DNA of 64,000 bases from NCBI RefSeq assembly GCF_910592395.1, contig NC_088318.1, forward strand, positions 11,346,349-11,410,348, in the 5' to 3' direction. The notes beneath the pieces are model-generated. The model saw only the letters and a program-made list of their open reading frames with translations. It was not told where the DNA came from and searched no databases. The position numbers were made by a program, and so were the translations under genes. This DNA is from Lineus longissimus. Lineage: Eukaryota; Nemertea; Pilidiophora; Heteronemertea; Lineidae. This document shows, piece by piece, positions 36,392 to 47,672 of the stretch (positions are counted from its first letter, which is position 1; each line of letters begins with the position of its first letter).

Positions 36392-37087
36392 CCTAACAGC
36401 AAATTGCAGACCATATCCCTGGTGAAAGTATTTTGTCATGCTGAGAAATTAGGTTTGCACCAGGATATAACCAGATAAATCAGAGGCAAATAACCCTGAA
36501 TAACCAGCTGAATTAGGTTGTGACAGTAGGTGCATCATAAATACTAGAATTAGCGATGGTTCTGGGACTGCAACAACTCAGCATATGGATGGTCAGAATC
36601 CAGCAGACAACAAGCAAATGTAATCTGAATCTCAACATCTTTCGTATCTTTTGATGAGTTTTCTGGTCGAGTGAGGGAAACCAGTTGGCCATCGGGGATG
36701 AAAGCTCCCAATGTTGGGACGACCAATAACACATTGCGTCTCCACAGTATTTATATTATAATGGGTGATATGAATAAAGACTAGCAAATGCTTCTCTCTA
36801 AAACTCCATGTACATTTATACCAGGTCTTTCTGTACAAAATTTAAGTAAAAGCATTTGCTCGTCTTTATTCATATCACCCAATACCTCCCTCCATGCACA
36901 CATGGTTCTGCTGCCAATTTTTTCTTCAAATGATCTAGGTGTCAATCATGCACTTGTGGGTACTGGCACCACGTAGGTAACTTCTGATCTGATCTTAAGT
37001 GGCAGGTTTTTGGTGCTTTGTCCTGGTGCTCATTTTTAAGATGACAAAACACTATCACCAGGGATATGGTCTGCAATTGCTGTTAGG
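36392..37087. mobile_element. ~700-bp element with long imperfect inverted ends, host of a nested MITE
   Basis: The first ~80 bp (CCTAACAGCAAATTGCAGAC, CATATCCCTGGTGAAAGT) reappear inverted at the right end (CCTAACAGCAATTGCAGACC, CATATCCCTGGTGATAGT). The 120-bp MITE at 36762-36881 lies inside, so this element is older. No intact transposase seen. Confidence 0.75.
36762..36881. mobile_element. 120-bp MITE, copy 2 (nested)
   Basis: Same family and length as 22861-22980, ends TGGGTGATATGAATAAAGAC and inverse. The right arm has one change (GCTCGTC for GCTAGTC). Confidence 0.93.
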
Positions 37088-37439
37088 AAAGTCACAACCT
37101 GGGGACAAAAAATAAATGTGATTTAGACTTCGCATTCCTTTGAAGTGTAGGTTGCAACATCCCAGGCCATTGATGCATGCATGGTCACAACATAGGGGCA
37201 ACCGGGAATCATGGCAAAGGATTTTTACAACCATTCTTTTGAGGTGTAGATTGTGATGCGAGGGAAGTGTCTTGATGTCTACATAAAATTCCTTCGACAT
37301 GGTGCAACAAACCAGTCCAGTAGATATATACATGGTCATAGCATACGGCATCGAGACAACCAGTATGCAAGGTTACGGCCAGGCCCAAGGGGCATGACCG
37401 ATCAGCACTAAGAGTAAAAACGTAACATGCAATAATATC

Positions 37440-38378
37440 TTTTTAAACTAACTGCCACAGTAGGTTTATTTATTCAGTCTTTTTGAAGTAAAAGTATTAC
37501 AGTGAAAAAGAACGAAATACGGCTGGAATATTATACTGGTTTGTCTTCGGACGGCAAATTCAGCACTGCACCGATGTCAAGGTTAAGACGGTTATACGAC
37601 TTTGCCTCATCAGCTCCTCGTGGTCAAGGCTCCTATATCCGTGACTGATGCGGTCGCAGAACAGAACAGATGCTGATCATCCCCGTCAGGCTGTAAAACA
37701 GAGCGAGGAAATATTTTAACTTCACCAGAAGATTTATCATTCATTATTCAGACCAACAGACACTGACTTCCTGCTAATAGTCTATGAATTTTATTGTCAT
37801 AATTCAGAACAAACACTTATCACCTTTGCTGACAATATTTTCAGAAGGTGTGTACATTCGTGTGTCCATTTACACTGCACGTGTATACGTGCTTTACTGT
37901 ACATTTCTACAGGAGTGAGCAGGATGTACAGAAAAACGATCTCCAAAACTGTTGCTTTCAGCACTCGCGACACGTTAAGCGAGGTTTCAGCAATTATTTT
38001 CAGTGAAGGTATATCTCATGTGTAGAGTCTGGGTGATTTTGAGACATTCTTAGGTGTTTAAGGCGCACAGTTTGATGAAACTTGCCCGAATTCGTAATTT
38101 TTTTGATGAATGTATATCCGCCATTGCGGGGATCTGGAAACTTTCGGATGACAAGTTTGCCTCAAAAGATGGACGTGCTCCCTATAATCACCCAAACTAA
38201 CAGCGAATATATATTCTTAAGATCCTTTTCTTGACCCCTGATGAGTTAATTTTGTCTGATGCAGTGTTTCAACACAAATTTGAGGGCGATTACAATCACG
38301 AAAAATTCACACTCACCCAGTCTAGAATGCGTAGACGAAATGTCTGTTGGCTCTTCCATGTAGCGGGTATACTCCCAC
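37440..38378 (-). other. Possible terminal exons of an unrecognised minus-strand gene
   Basis: Two segments have exon-like edges. The first, 38378-38317 (62 nt), lies between CCGACCTGAACAG and GTGAGTG. The second begins at 37690 after CTCTGTTTTACAG and runs to overlapping AATAAA signals at 37465-37474. Joined, at least two frames are plausible, one ending at once, one open for ~45 codons, and neither gives a product I recognise. Splice-site appearance alone is weak evidence. Confidence 0.2.
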
Positions 38379-41300
38379 CTGTTCAGGTCGGGGACAGATC
38401 AACGTTGAGCAACTTGCCTAATCGGTAAAAACGCGGGAGGCAGTGCTATTACCGGAACGGTTCAGAACCGGCGATTTTCATCAAAAATCACCCGAAAACT
38501 AAAAAAGTAAGCAACGGTTGCAAAAATAAAGTACACGTTGTTCGTTAGCAGGTTATGAAACGTAACCTAACCAAATTTCAGGTCGTTCCGTGCGGCAGTT
38601 TCGGAGATATGGTGCTGCTGCCCAATTTCGAGTCATCCCCAATTTCGCGAAAACCCGTTTTTTCCCGTTTTCTCGCGCGTCACTTCGTTTCCAGAGAAGA
38701 AATTTTCTGATTTTTGATTTTTATTTCGTTCCGCAAAGAAAGCGCCCAAAATGCGTCCTAAACAGGCAAGCAATTCTCTAATTCACGTTCAAAACACTGG
38801 GTCAATACCTAGGATCATGCACGACACAGAAACACAACAATCAGTCGCGCATGCGCAATACCCGCGAAAATGGGGGAGCCGCTTCGGATTTGTTTTGGTC
38901 TGCATCGATCTTTCAGTGAGCGATTTCAAGATTAATTCACGCTTAAAACATCCACGCAGCACCCCAGATATTTCGTTATTGATCTCAAATTTCGTAATAA
39001 ATAAGCTTTTGCGTGTATGGAATCGCTGGAAGCTAGTAAATCTGCACTTAGTGATAAGACCCGCGAAAACTGGCTCCTACATGATACGTGTCGAAAACCA
39101 CATCCCTCGGGTCCTGGCGATCGGCTCAGTAAAAACAATAGACCATATCCACGGAGTTGTGGATATGGTCTAAATATGCCACACGTTGGGAGCATGCAAG
39201 GCCTAGTACAATACACCATCATCACAATCAAATCTATATCATAATACTATAAGGCGGCTCGCTAAAGTGCCATTTGGGGGTCGTGTTTCGTCTGGAAATT
39301 TTGCACGTTTGCAGGTGATATGTTATCCTGATGCAACGTCATGTTTATTTTCGGAAATTTACTTCAGCGGAGCAGTAATGAGGGATTTTTAATCGGACAC
39401 GGTCAATTCTCCTTACAACTCACGGAAGCCAAGCCATTGCTGTTTAGTTATGCAGGGGATTAATGAATCACCTGCACTCCCACCCCACAGGGTGATTAAC
39501 ACTACCTGTTGAACGGCTGGCTGTAGGGGGGTGATTGGAACAGCCTGTACACGTGTTGACCTGCTGAACCAAGGTTAATGTTATTTTTCAATCCACGATT
39601 GTAGGCCTAGGTCACCTGATCTTCGAGATTTCGCGGGGAAAGAAATTGTAAACAAACGTATGTGTGCAGTTCAAATGTAAACAAAAATGTATTTTTGGTA
39701 TTTTCGGTTGCTGGACTTGGGTTTTCCCGCAGTAAGGAGCTGGGGTCAAATTGGTGGTCTATTGTTTATTATGGGTGCTGTGTTAGCCAGAGCTAACTCG
39801 TGATAATGAAGGTTACCATGGTATGTTTATGAACTCACCACAGCTCTCAATACTTGATCTGAAGAGGCGCGCTGAACCTGAAATGGCCTTATCAGGGAGC
39901 TGCTCACGGTGCTGAACTTCTAGCTTGCCTGTCGAGTAAGTGCCTTGCCCGAGACCTGGCTACATGTAGGAGGAGCACGCATTTTTAAGTTATAGTAGTG
40001 ATAGTGCAATTGGTTCGAGCCATTTGGAGGCCGACATGTGAAGGCCTATCTGCATGGGTACTCCTTCTCCGTATAAAAAGGCGCATATTGCTGACGAAGG
40101 AACGAGGCATTGCCTCATCATCTCTATCGGACCAACTGATATACTTTTATATGCACGCATACAGCACGCCACAGCTAGGTCCGAGTCTGTGGACAAATGG
40201 TTGGTTTAATTTGTCTCTTCGATATGGCTCCTTTGATATTGCATTAGATGTTTATTGCAATTCAATCTATTCAAGGTATAGCCCATTTGAACCTGCCTGC
40301 GCCACGGGTACAATGCTAGTATTTCAATAATACACTGTCAACGAGAGTGAATGTTCAACCATCAATCACGTGCATTGTAGTGTAGCCTACATCCCCCATG
40401 ACGGCTTGCGCCCCGCTGACACGACGAGCACATGGCTGAGCCAATCCATCGCCTATACACTACTTTACAAAAATCGACACCTACTGAAACTTTCACTAAT
40501 TATTCTCGGAAATGTACTTTATCGTTACATCAATAAATGCACATTCGAATTTCAAAACTACCACTTATTTTTGCCGTGAAACTGACCTGAGTTATCGAAA
40601 CACCGTCACTACGAAAAGAGGAAGAAGCAGGTCCGCATTTATCGAAATATTGCTAAATATAATTGTCAAAATGTCGACCAAATTACCAATTAAATCACAA
40701 TAAACTTATCAAATGTTCACTCATGCCTTTGGGTGAAAAAATACTGATTTTTCAATCATTCTCAATTTTACAAATCACCAATCACAAAAAGAAATAATGA
40801 TGCAATTACCCAAAATAGATGAGATTTGACCACTGGTATAATTCCGCCATCTTGGATATCGGCATCGTCACCACCACTTCAAATTCTAAAGTCTTATTCA
40901 GGCCTAATATGTGTCACCTGCTGTGGTAAAATGGCTTGTTTTATCAATAAATCACAAAATATGATCTTTGTAAATAAAATCGGAGATCTTCTGGTGTGTT
41001 TTTATGTGAATTTATTACGAACTATCAATGCAGCGCAGGGCAGCCATCGTGTTCTCATGCGTAGTGGCGATGCGATAGCCATCCGCGGCACTGCTTTTCA
41101 AGATGGTGGCAATTGCCCAGTACTAGAGGCGTTGTAAGGAAAATTGAGAACAGGCCCCTAATGAATGAACTCTCAACGATATCGATATATTTTCGTAATT
41201 CCAGCACAACTGTTCAACAATGAACGTCCACCGACAATCCCACTTAACGAATATTAATATCAATTCATATCATGTATCTTAAAACGCTTTTATTTCATTT

Positions 41301-42064
41301 TAAAAAGAGTTATCGAGTGAACGATGACCTCCTACCGCACCCTCGAAATAAACAGCCAAAATGACCACAAAAACACCTTTTTAGAAAAAAACAGCGATTT
41401 TTACGAAATAAATGTCATCAGAGACGAAACTAGACACTAATTTAGCTAGGTATGCACAGTAATAGTACCTGAAGTGATCGATTTCAAGGAGAAAATACAC
41501 TGAAAACAACTTTTCAGGAACAGAAATAAGATCACATTGTGAATAAAAATAATCATTCCATGTCGTCTTTTGAGGGCATTTTTGATTGTAAAAAATATAT
41601 GTGTACGTCACCGGAGTCTCTGCAATGATAATTTTATCACAGCAGTCTCGCGCAAGTAGAAGTTCTTTACCTATTAGTTCTTCACTTATCAGTCTCAATG
41701 TCTGGCGCAAAGCCAGACGTTTTCCATTACGATTTCACTTCGATGTTTGACAAGAAGGAGCAGTGCGCGAGATATGCTAATGAGCAGACTTCCCTCGCTT
41801 GAGTTTCGGAAGAATGTTCCATATCGCGCTAAGCTGACCACTGCTGACCATGACAGGCGTGCATTGGACTGGTACACAAATGACAGGCGTGCATTGGACT
41901 GGTACAGGTTGGAACTGAACATTGAATATGCTGGTGGTGACGCTTTCTGATGAGAAGTTGGTCCTGACTGATGCAGTATCCTTGGACTTGTCCACAGCAT
42001 CGTTCAATCATTGCTCTCTGAGCTGCCTTGATTCTGTACTTACCCAAATACTGACACCAAATGC
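38379..42064. other. Repeat-rich intergenic DNA, no gene recognised
   Basis: The stretch 38590-38760 is CG-rich, with tracts such as TTTCGCGAAAACCCG. 41848-41907 holds a 30-bp direct duplication (TGACAGGCGTGCATTGGACT twice). The open frames here lack similarity, splice structure or codon periodicity that I can defend. Confidence 0.5.
39139..39172. repeat. Perfect 14-bp stem hairpin
   Basis: TAGACCATATCCAC, six-base loop GGAGTT, then the exact inverse. Isolated. Confidence 0.85.
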
Positions 42065-42128
42065 CTGTTGACTGTGCTTTAAGAGAGACTGGCGCCATGC
42101 CTAGTCTCTCTTAAAGCACAGTCAACAG
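42065..42128. repeat. Perfect 26-bp stem hairpin with 12-nt loop
   Basis: The left arm 42065-42090 begins CTGTTGACTGTGCTTTAAGA and the right arm 42103-42128 is its exact reverse complement; the loop is GGCGCCATGCCT. ACACCAA occurs on both sides (42054-42060 and 42129-42135). It could be a very small MITE or a folded RNA. Confidence 0.9.
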
Positions 42129-42185
42129 ACACCAACCCCCTCAGACTCAGAAACCACAAACGCCCAACCCTTCCTGCTACCTTAA

Positions 42186-43019
42186 TACCGTATTTGACGG
42201 TGTATAAGTCGCATGGGTGTATAAGTCGCACCCCCGACTTTGGCGCAAAAAGTTGATGTAAAAAGTTTTTTAGCCCTTAGCACACCTATAACGATTTCCT
42301 CGGGCTTGTCGTCTGAAGAACATTTCTTTCATCGAATACAACAATATTGAAGTAATCTTGGGCCTGCCTGATGATGATTTTTCATTGAATACAACAAGAT
42401 GTGCGTCATCTTATCTTGTCTGGCGGCGGGAGTGGCCCGTACATCCGGCTAATGCACGCACTGCCGAGCCTAGGCAACTCGAGCGTCTCGCTGCATTCCA
42501 GGCATAAATCCTTTCCCAGTCATGCCATGATAAATAAATCATCGGTAGAAGGCCAAAAAACGTTGAACGCCCTGGCTTAATATGTTAGTAGTGGAGAACA
42601 GCAGCCGAGAAACACAACGAAACCACGTTATTGCAGTGTCTGTTGGAGTGACAATCTTCGCGCCGGCGCCATTTTCACCCTCGAGCAGACGATCATTGAA
42701 ACAATGGTTCGCCGTCTGGCGTAGCAAAACTAACTAGAAAATAAATGCTAACGGAGTCTGTGAGGTTTTGATTGGGGAAACGGTGGGAATTTTCAGGAAT
42801 CGAGGTCAAATGAAAATTACCGGTAATTATGCTTGGGTACAGCTGTATGCGTGTACATGTAAGAGTGGTCAATGTTTTAGGTTTGGGTGTATTATCATTT
42901 TCGTCATTCACCGGGGCTTTTTGTGTATAAGTCGCACTTCCATATATAAGTCGCACCCCCCACTTTTGTGTGATTTTTTAATGTAAATAGGTGCGACTTA
43001 TACACCGTCAAATACGGTA
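42186..43019. mobile_element. 834-bp DNA transposon (non-autonomous) with TA-flanked inverted ends
   Basis: Both ends read TACCGTATTTGACGGTGTAT inward, followed by AAGTCGCA. Subterminal repeats of TATAAGTCGCACCCCC occur at each side. If TA is the target duplication, the element proper starts CCGTATTTGAC. The interior has no intact transposase. Confidence 0.85.
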
Positions 43020-44392
43020 CTTCTGGGTCACGTTTTTGTATCGGCTGTACACAGGCGGCATTAACAGTGGCCAAAATTCGCGGTTCTTCTTTCCTCTCCA
43101 GTTGTAGGCCTACTGGTATATATAGGCCTACATGTAGCACTGTCTGATCGTGACGCGCTTGTCGAGAGTGGTACGCTGGCAACGCCGAAGACATCGAGAA
43201 AATAAGTCCGTTAAAGTTGTACTTCATTGACTTTTGGAAAAGCTCAGTCGAACAAAGATCGACGGTAGCGTTTCTGACCAGTTTAAAAGTACCTCCATGT
43301 TGCAAGTGACGCCAAAAGTAAGATGCCTTTCTCCCTTCTATATTGCGAAGAATCACACAAGAAACAGATGGAACAATTTGAAGGCTTAATATCTACGAAC
43401 ATTTATTAACGAATAACTCTTCCGTCCCTTTACAATAACACAAAGAGAGGATGCTGAATAAATGAAACGTTTCTCATTCCGAAACACTCATGAACAGATG
43501 TCGAGATGAACGCGTTATGGTTTGAAGGTCCGCTTTCAAATAACCTTCAACCTGACTTGAATATCAGTAATATATTTCGTCCAGTCGTTTCATACAAGAG
43601 AAATCTTACATATCCATCAACAATTGGTCTGCACGCAAAAGAAGTCTGAATTGGCTTGGAAAATTTGTCAGTATACTCAGCTTCAAATTGCTCGTTCTTG
43701 GTCTGTCATGCTATCTTCGTTTCTCGCAAACTCGCTATAAGTAAATAGTTTGGACTGACTTTATAGTTTCAGATGAAACATTTGTTCAACTCATTTTTTG
43801 TGCGAAATCGCCAAACATTTTGTGAAACGGGGGCGCCGAACATTCTATATCCAACATTGCACAACTTGGACGATCTCGATCTCGTGCATTTATGCATTTC
43901 GCTTATCTAAACTAAATCAAAACGCAAACTGTGTGACAAAATATTTAGTTTTTGCAAAATATTTACAGAAATGCTGCCATTTCGGTTTAGAGAGCCAACA
44001 CTTAACAATACTACCAGCTACATACTGTAAAATACGCCATACCATAAAGAAATAACATCAGTAAAGGTTTCACTGTATCGTTTTGGGCATACAAAGCGCA
44101 ATTCCCATGAAAGTTAAACACCGATATTAAAAACAGAAACGCCGACAGATGTGCGTTTTAATACTAGCCTACACGTATATCGTATTACACCATCCGGCCT
44201 TTGACTTACCACTGAGTACAATTAGAAAAGAATATGAAAACAAGGTATTTTGGCAAGAATATCTATTCAAAGCTACAACGTACTATTATGCAGACATCAC
44301 TTTATGATGGCATGGCCATTGTCTCAATGTCGCCACCAGAGGTCAGGTCATGCGACATGTGGCTCGTCTTGACGTGAAACTCTGTCTAATCT
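43020..44392. other. 3' side of CRAL-TRIO C, no further gene
   Basis: Probably part 3' UTR, part intergenic. A minus-strand AATAAA at 43402-43407 is the nearest signal I noticed, almost 1 kb after the stop. Confidence 0.4.
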
Positions 44393-47300
44393 CTAGTCAG
44401 TGTTGATCTTTCTGTAGCTTCCAGCCACCTGTTGATCGGACCCTGCCACCATACCCCAACTATCGCCCTTTGGTGTCTCCCGCGGCCGCTTGGCGTCGTC
44501 CACACGGCATACCTCGAGGGATTCGATCTCGGCTTGGTTAGCAAGCAGGTTCTGGAGGTTGTTTTCTGGAAAACGAAAGCACGTCATCGCAACATTACGA
44601 TTAACAAATTGCGCCTGTCTGCTGTAAAGAAATTCATGAACGTTTGGGAAAAGATTCAGGCGATTCTAGTGTGCCGGCTAATTCGTTTGATTGGGCACCG
44701 TGAAATTAGTGTGGAAGAGAGAACTTGACAATGGACACATCTAACTCACCAACGATCTGTTGATACGAGGGTGCGTCTCCGCCGTAGTCACTAGGCAGCA
44801 TCCTCTTCGGGACGTACTTGGCGAAAGAGCTCTTATTCCAATGGATCTTTACCTATGGAAAGGAGGCAACAATGAGAATTTTCTGCAAGGTGTAAAGGAG
44901 AGCAAGAATGTAAGAAAGATGAAAATATGAGGCTTAACTTGTAAGATTTGTCACATGCAGGAAGTGCGTTGATTAGTACGGCCCCAAAAACGAGATTATT
45001 GGTACATGTTTTGAGTTGAATGTCAATGTGAGTTACCTGAAGTTCTGCGGGGAGAGGGCCGGGGATGGGAGTGGGAGCGGTGGTTCGGAGGAGGGGGTAC
45101 CTACCCTCTTCCTATACTTTTCCTTCAGCATCATCTTGAACATCTCGAGGAAGGTGTTAAACACGTTGCCCATGTTCATGTAGTGGAACTCCTTCAGGCG
45201 CCAAGGGTATGTGTCCTGCAATTAGAGTAGGTTATATACACAATAATGGAATAACAACATGAAGGTTAGGGGACAAGCCGAAATACCATTCTTTTCTTTC
45301 TTTGCACCTTATACATGTATAAATAAGATCTTATTTTCGAAATGAAGGGGACATTTTGATGGGCCTCGGTGTCACGACATCATACACGTCCTACGCCGAA
45401 TGCAGCCTTGCCTATACGCCCACTTCTTTACCTGCCAGCATCTGATGCCCCTCTGCATCATATCGGGGGTGAAGTGGTTGATGAGCTTCAATGTCACACC
45501 TTCCACGTCTTCAATGAAGACGACCCCGTTGATCTGGCCCCTCTCATCCATCATGCACGAATCAAGAACCAAAAACATGCAGCGACTCATTCGGTCAATG
45601 TCAATGTTTGCGCCGTCCACATTACCTGGAAAGAAACATTTTGTAGGTGGAAACATGGAAGCTCTGCGACCTGCAGACCTGAAGCTTCAGTGTGGTTTTG
45701 CGCAGAGTAAGCCCACATCTGCGCGTGTCGACAGGTTACTCCTGATCGAGCTGTGTCATACGACGCAGCGAGGCCGATCGGCGGGCATTTGCTCGAACGG
45801 CAACGACCGGCCCTGGCGATGGCGATGATATGGCCGTCCAGGTCGATGATATGGCGTTCAAGTCATGCAATTCAAAGCCATTTTCGAAATAATGGGACAG
45901 CATCAACATTAGACCACCTGGTATTGCGCTCGGACATCAAAAGACAGAGCTATTGTTAAGGTCATTTTTGATATGGACTGATTGAATTAATCGTCTGCCA
46001 TGTGACGCCTGTATGTTTGTAATTTGCCTTCGCTTTTAATGCTGAAGAACAGAATTTTTTTGATATTTTTTTATCGATGTTCGATGCCCTACAACGAGTA
46101 TATGTTGAAGATCGTTGACGACGGTACCTTACATTTAACTGTGCACAAGGTGTATGAACTTCACTGTGATAACGTGTAGATCACATTGCGAACAGACAGG
46201 GTACTGAACCTTTAATGTCATGTCTCAAATGATGGTGACGGCTGGCGCTGCTTATAATCAATATCAGCCCATTCATCATTTTGATGCTTTTCTGACGTCT
46301 GTTTTTCATGCGGACAAAGTGTATTCAATTCTATTGAAAGCGGGGAATTGCGTTTCAGATCTCACATGAAATGGCAGCGGTGCAGCCACGTCAGCCATAG
46401 CAGCCGTCACCCAGTCGCGTTATGACACAGTAGTCTACATATGACAAAGTTACACCTCTGGAAGCCCTTCGTAAAGGGCAAGGCAATTTTGCACCATTGC
46501 TTTGCAGTGCAGCATTCCTTCTTCCCTAATTTAGCCAATACATGTACATGTTCTCCCCTCGTCATCCCATTCGGACAGCTTGGTAACGTATGACGACAAA
46601 CTGTGTATCTTCAGTCTTCCCTGGCATTACCTTTTTGGGGTTGATCATACTAGTCGATCCCCTTGTCGTGCACCCCTGGAAGGCAGAACGTAAAGCCATG
46701 GCGGTGCTCGATGAGAAGCCTCATCCACCTTGCATGGGTAGAACCGCAGAACACCCCACCCCGCCGTCCATCGTCGAAAACCAGCTACCTCTACTCACCG
46801 AACTTGGTCAACATGACCAGCCTCCCCTCGTCATCCGCCCCTGGCAGCAGGGCCATGAACCCCTGGCGAAACTCCTTGATCATTTCATCATCGACCCTGC
46901 AGGGGTTGAACCACGGTATCTCCCCATCTATCTCCGAGGACCTCACCACGCAGAAGTTCTCGATTCTCTGCTGGGCGACGAGAAGTGAGAACTTGGCGAC
47001 TCGGAGGAAACGGAGCAGGAAAGCATCGTCTGCAAGAAAGAGATCATGCAATGTCAAGGGCAGCTTTTGTATCAGTGAAGCTCCTATCGAGCCCAGCGCG
47101 CAGTCACTCGAGAGAGTCTGAGCTCTTATCTATAATAACCAGTTTATAACATATCAAAATAGCTCTACTATAATCTACAAGTGTCAGGGATGGAGCCCAC
47201 CTGAGATGTCGCAGAAGTCACCGTGAATAATGATCACATAGTCCAGTCCAAAAGTAGCTTAAATTGACTGGACTGTAACGCAAATAAATGTCAAATGAAA

Positions 47301-47672
47301 TCAATCGCACCCTGCAGATTGGGGCATGGAGTGTGATGAAGCAAGAAATGAGAGGGAGTTATTTTCTAGCATGCCCATCAGTTGACCACCCCAGAGTGGA
47401 ACATTCTGTCTGAAGTGACGGGAGATTCCACCAGACTTACGAACTCCTTCGGTCGAAAACAATGGGGCAAGATGCCTCGGATGGAGACAAGATGAAGACG
47501 TATTCTATAAATAATTACCTGTCCTTGCCGTCAGATAAGGATGACTCTTCACCCACTGCCGTAAACAATCGATCTTCTCCGCCCTATCTGCAGGATTCTC
47601 GTTCAGTTCCTTCTTCGCTTTCTTCAAGGTCTTCTCGTCAAATGGGAACACGTAACAATTCTCGCCCGACAT
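44393..47672 (-). CDS. CRAL-TRIO lipid-transfer protein C
   Basis: Six exons in transcript order: 47672-47519, 47029-46799, 45625-45432, 45215-45105, 44852-44750 and 44565-44393. They give 966 nt and 321 residues. The start MSGENCYVFPFDEKTLKKAK is confirmed by the shared MSGE of gene A and leads to WVKSHPYLTARTG. The N-terminal helical part then has DDAFLLRFLRVAKFS. The lipid-binding fold has MFLVLDSCMMDERGQINGVV and WRLKEFHYMNMGNVFNTFLE. The tail holds CRVDDAKRPRETPKGDSWGM and ends AGSYRKINTD, with a 7-residue insertion (AGSDQQV) absent from A and B. Exon 2 is 231 nt, exactly the sum of exons 2 and 3 of the paralogues, so the intron between them is missing. Ligand unknown. Confidence 0.93.
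45775..45850. repeat. Dispersed repeat, copy 1 (inverted relative to copy 2)
   Basis: GCATTTGCTCGAACGGCAAC followed by GACCGGCCCTGGCGATG and ATGATATGGC. The reverse complement of this block is at 49234-49300. It lies in an intron of CRAL-TRIO C. Confidence 0.85.

Noticed and set aside
40005-40025. GGTTCGAGCC, resembling a tRNA B box
   Set aside because: Upstream sequence does not fold as a tRNA and lacks an A box.
42904-43356. 150-codon minus-strand frame
   Set aside because: It runs across the terminal repeat of the 834-bp transposon into unrelated DNA and has no recognisable motif.
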